A DNA stretch of 64,000 nt from Cesiribacteraceae bacterium YIM B00369 (GTDB lineage Bacteria; Bacteroidota; Bacteroidia; Cytophagales; Cyclobacteriaceae). The position numbers and the translations under genes are program-made. The notes under the pieces were generated by a model. That model saw nothing but the letters and a program-made list of their open reading frames with translations, made no database searches and was not told the origin of the DNA. Shown here piece by piece: positions 62,908 to 64,000 of this stretch (its first letter is position 1; each line of letters starts with the position of its first letter). The stretch lies in contig JAFMYY010000026.1 of assembly GCA_017948555.1 (NCBI GenBank), forward strand, positions 27,777 to 91,776. The letters run 5' to 3'.

Positions 62908-63020
62908 TAACAACGGCGGGTTCCTTGGAATAGCAAAGTTCACTGGCATTTACTACCTTCAAGTAGGCGGACAGTAGCTTGGCTCTAAATCCAGCCGCTG
63001 GTATTTTTATTTCCGTTGGC
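62908..63020. repeat. attC-like extended hairpin
   Basis: The element begins AACAACGGCGGGTTCC and ends TTTCCGTTGGC. The outer CAACGG (62911-62916) pairs with CCGTTG (63013-63018). Inner pairs include TAGC/GGCT (near 62931 and 62982), ACTG (62942-62945) with CAGT (62972-62975), and CTAC (62953-62956) with GTAG (62963-62966) around a 6-nt loop. This bulged, imperfect cruciform with unpaired bases is what integron attC sites look like. It lies between two same-direction small genes. No integron integrase is in the window. Confidence 0.5.
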
Positions 63021-63065
63021 AACCATTAAATAAAAGGAATTTTAAAATAGCTGAATTAAAAGTAG

Positions 63066-63953
63066 ATGACACGATTAATTTTAATAACTCTTATTGTTTG
63101 GTTGTTCCCAATTAAAATATTTTCTCAATCGTTTGAAACAGTATTTGAAGATTCTGAAATACCTTTTCTTTCCTCTATTTCATTCACAGATTCAAATTCT
63201 GGTTGGGCTGTAGGTTGGGGTGGAACAATATTAAAATATAATGGTGATAAATGGGTAAAATATAAATCTCCCACACGAAATTCTTTGAATAAGGTATATT
63301 TTAGTAATTCAGGAATAGGATGGATTGTTGGGGATTATGGAACTCTACTCAACTTCAATAATGGGCAGTGGGAAGTATTCGATTTAGAAACAAATGAAAG
63401 TTTAAATGATATTTTTTTTATTGATAACCACGGGTATTTGGTTGGTACAAATGGTTTTATGAGCCATTTCCATAATGGAAGTTGGAAAAGATTCGATGCA
63501 AAAACCAAACAACATTTATATAGCATTCAAGTATTAAATGATAAAACAGGCTTTCTTTTAGGTTGGAACCAAACTTTAATTAGAATTAATGGTGACAGTT
63601 TAGAGCCTATAACTCAAGACAAAATACTTGGCATGGATAACCCGTTTTATTATTTTTATTCTTCAGAATTCACAAAAGAGGAGGATTGGTATTTTTTTGG
63701 AATGAATGTAGTGCAATACAAAAAAAAGCACTTTGAGGTTCTTGAAAATAAGATTCCACCCATTAGAAATACCAAAAAAGTAGGCAATGACATCTGGTTA
63801 AATTGTTCGTCAAGTATCTATGTAATGAGGAATAATCAGATTACTAAGATTGAAGATAACTATTACCAAGATTTCAAATCAATATGTTTTTCAGATAATG
63901 AAACTGGTTGGATAGTAGCTGAAGGAGGTTTAATTATTAAATTTAAAAAATAA
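63066..63953 (+). CDS. Secreted YCF48/BNR-like beta-propeller protein
   Basis: The 295-residue protein has a signal peptide (LILITLIVWLFPIKIFSQ). It is built of repeats with a GW..G..G pattern, for example GWAVGWGGTILKYNGDKW, GWIVGDYGTLLNFNNGQW, GYLVGTNGFMSHFHNGSW and GWIVAEGGLIIKF. These suggest a YCF48-like or BNR-type propeller. The base composition (AT-rich) differs from the core genes. It begins 46 bp after the attC-like hairpin and ends at TAA directly in front of TAACG, as is common for cassettes. Confidence 0.75.
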   Translation: MTRLILITLIVWLFPIKIFSQSFETVFEDSEIPFLSSISFTDSNSGWAVGWGGTILKYNGDKWVKYKSPTRNSLNKVYFSNSGIGWIVGDYGTLLNFNNGQWEVFDLETNESLNDIFFIDNHGYLVGTNGFMSHFHNGSWKRFDAKTKQHLYSIQVLNDKTGFLLGWNQTLIRINGDSLEPITQDKILGMDNPFYYFYSSEFTKEEDWYFFGMNVVQYKKKHFEVLENKIPPIRNTKKVGNDIWLNCSSSIYVMRNNQITKIEDNYYQDFKSICFSDNETGWIVAEGGLIIKFKK

Positions 63954-63961
63954 CGTTTGCC

Positions 63962-64000
63962 AATCGTGTAGACGGCCGATGAGCCTGTAAGCCCACCGGT
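63962..64000. repeat. Repeat copy B at the right edge
   Basis: It matches copy A (49017-49054) over about 38 bp in the same orientation, with the core CCGATGAGCCTGTAAGCCCA then CCGGT. It begins 8 bp after the stop codon of the propeller gene. The window ends here, so its full extent is unknown. Confidence 0.5.

Noticed and set aside
1..64000. CRISPR arrays, rRNA operons, toxin-antitoxin or phage structural genes
   Set aside because: No repeat-spacer pattern, rRNA or phage structural module was recognised anywhere in the window.

Overview
The window looks like one chromosomal segment of a Bacteroidota bacterium, most likely order Cytophagales. This rests on several signs: a DAHP synthase/chorismate mutase type II fusion, a Bacteroidota-type LptD, TAnnTTTG promoter-like boxes, an IntDOT-type integrase relic without the first catalytic Arg, and a large secreted glycoside hydrolase cluster. 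The species cannot be read from the sequence. There are no rRNA genes and no CRISPR array; one tRNA gene, tRNA-Pro(GGG), lies at about 47.1 kb.

Left and middle (1-47 kb) read as core genome. About 1.5-8.2 kb holds storage and energy genes: a short GT35 alpha-glucan phosphorylase homologue, a DJ-1/PfpI protein, GlgX, a membrane TrkA-C protein and PPK2. Next come SMC, a PAP2 phosphatase, an XRE regulator with a likely operator, a TPR lipoprotein, a cobalamin-type binding protein, shikimate genes (aroA, aroB, DAHPS-CM), proline dehydrogenase and LysRS. An esterase is flanked by two inverted copies of a 160-bp repeat. LptD and a cell-wall amidase are divergent, followed by an MCE protein and an acyl-CoA carboxylase beta subunit. 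The rest includes an exonuclease directly abutting a cNMP/CBS/DUF294 protein, a PPTase, a WD40-DivIVA-FolB run, a degenerate IscA-like protein, YkvA, Dtd, MazG and a large WG-repeat lipoprotein.

Right (47-64 kb) is accessory DNA starting at tRNA-Pro(GGG). A tyrosine recombinase pseudogene (in-frame amber codon, lost N-terminal arm domain) is followed by an orphan secreted protein, a frameshifted AraC-type DNA-binding remnant, and a one-strand arabinogalactan cluster: esterase, a lipoprotein with two GH53 domains in tandem, three GH43 enzymes and two GH2 beta-galactosidases. No SusC/SusD pair and no intact regulator is present. After this come a serine recombinase with two internal deletions, a palindromic recombination-like site, and two small genes separated by a long imperfect hairpin that resembles an integron attC site. 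A diverged 38-39 bp repeat occurs at about 49.0 kb and again at the right edge, bracketing the cluster.

The observations most worth pursuing are the cassette-like array at the right end, the duplicated GH53 enzyme in a cluster without SusCD, the phosphorylase homologue lacking the PLP lysine, and the 160-bp inverted-repeat element pair.
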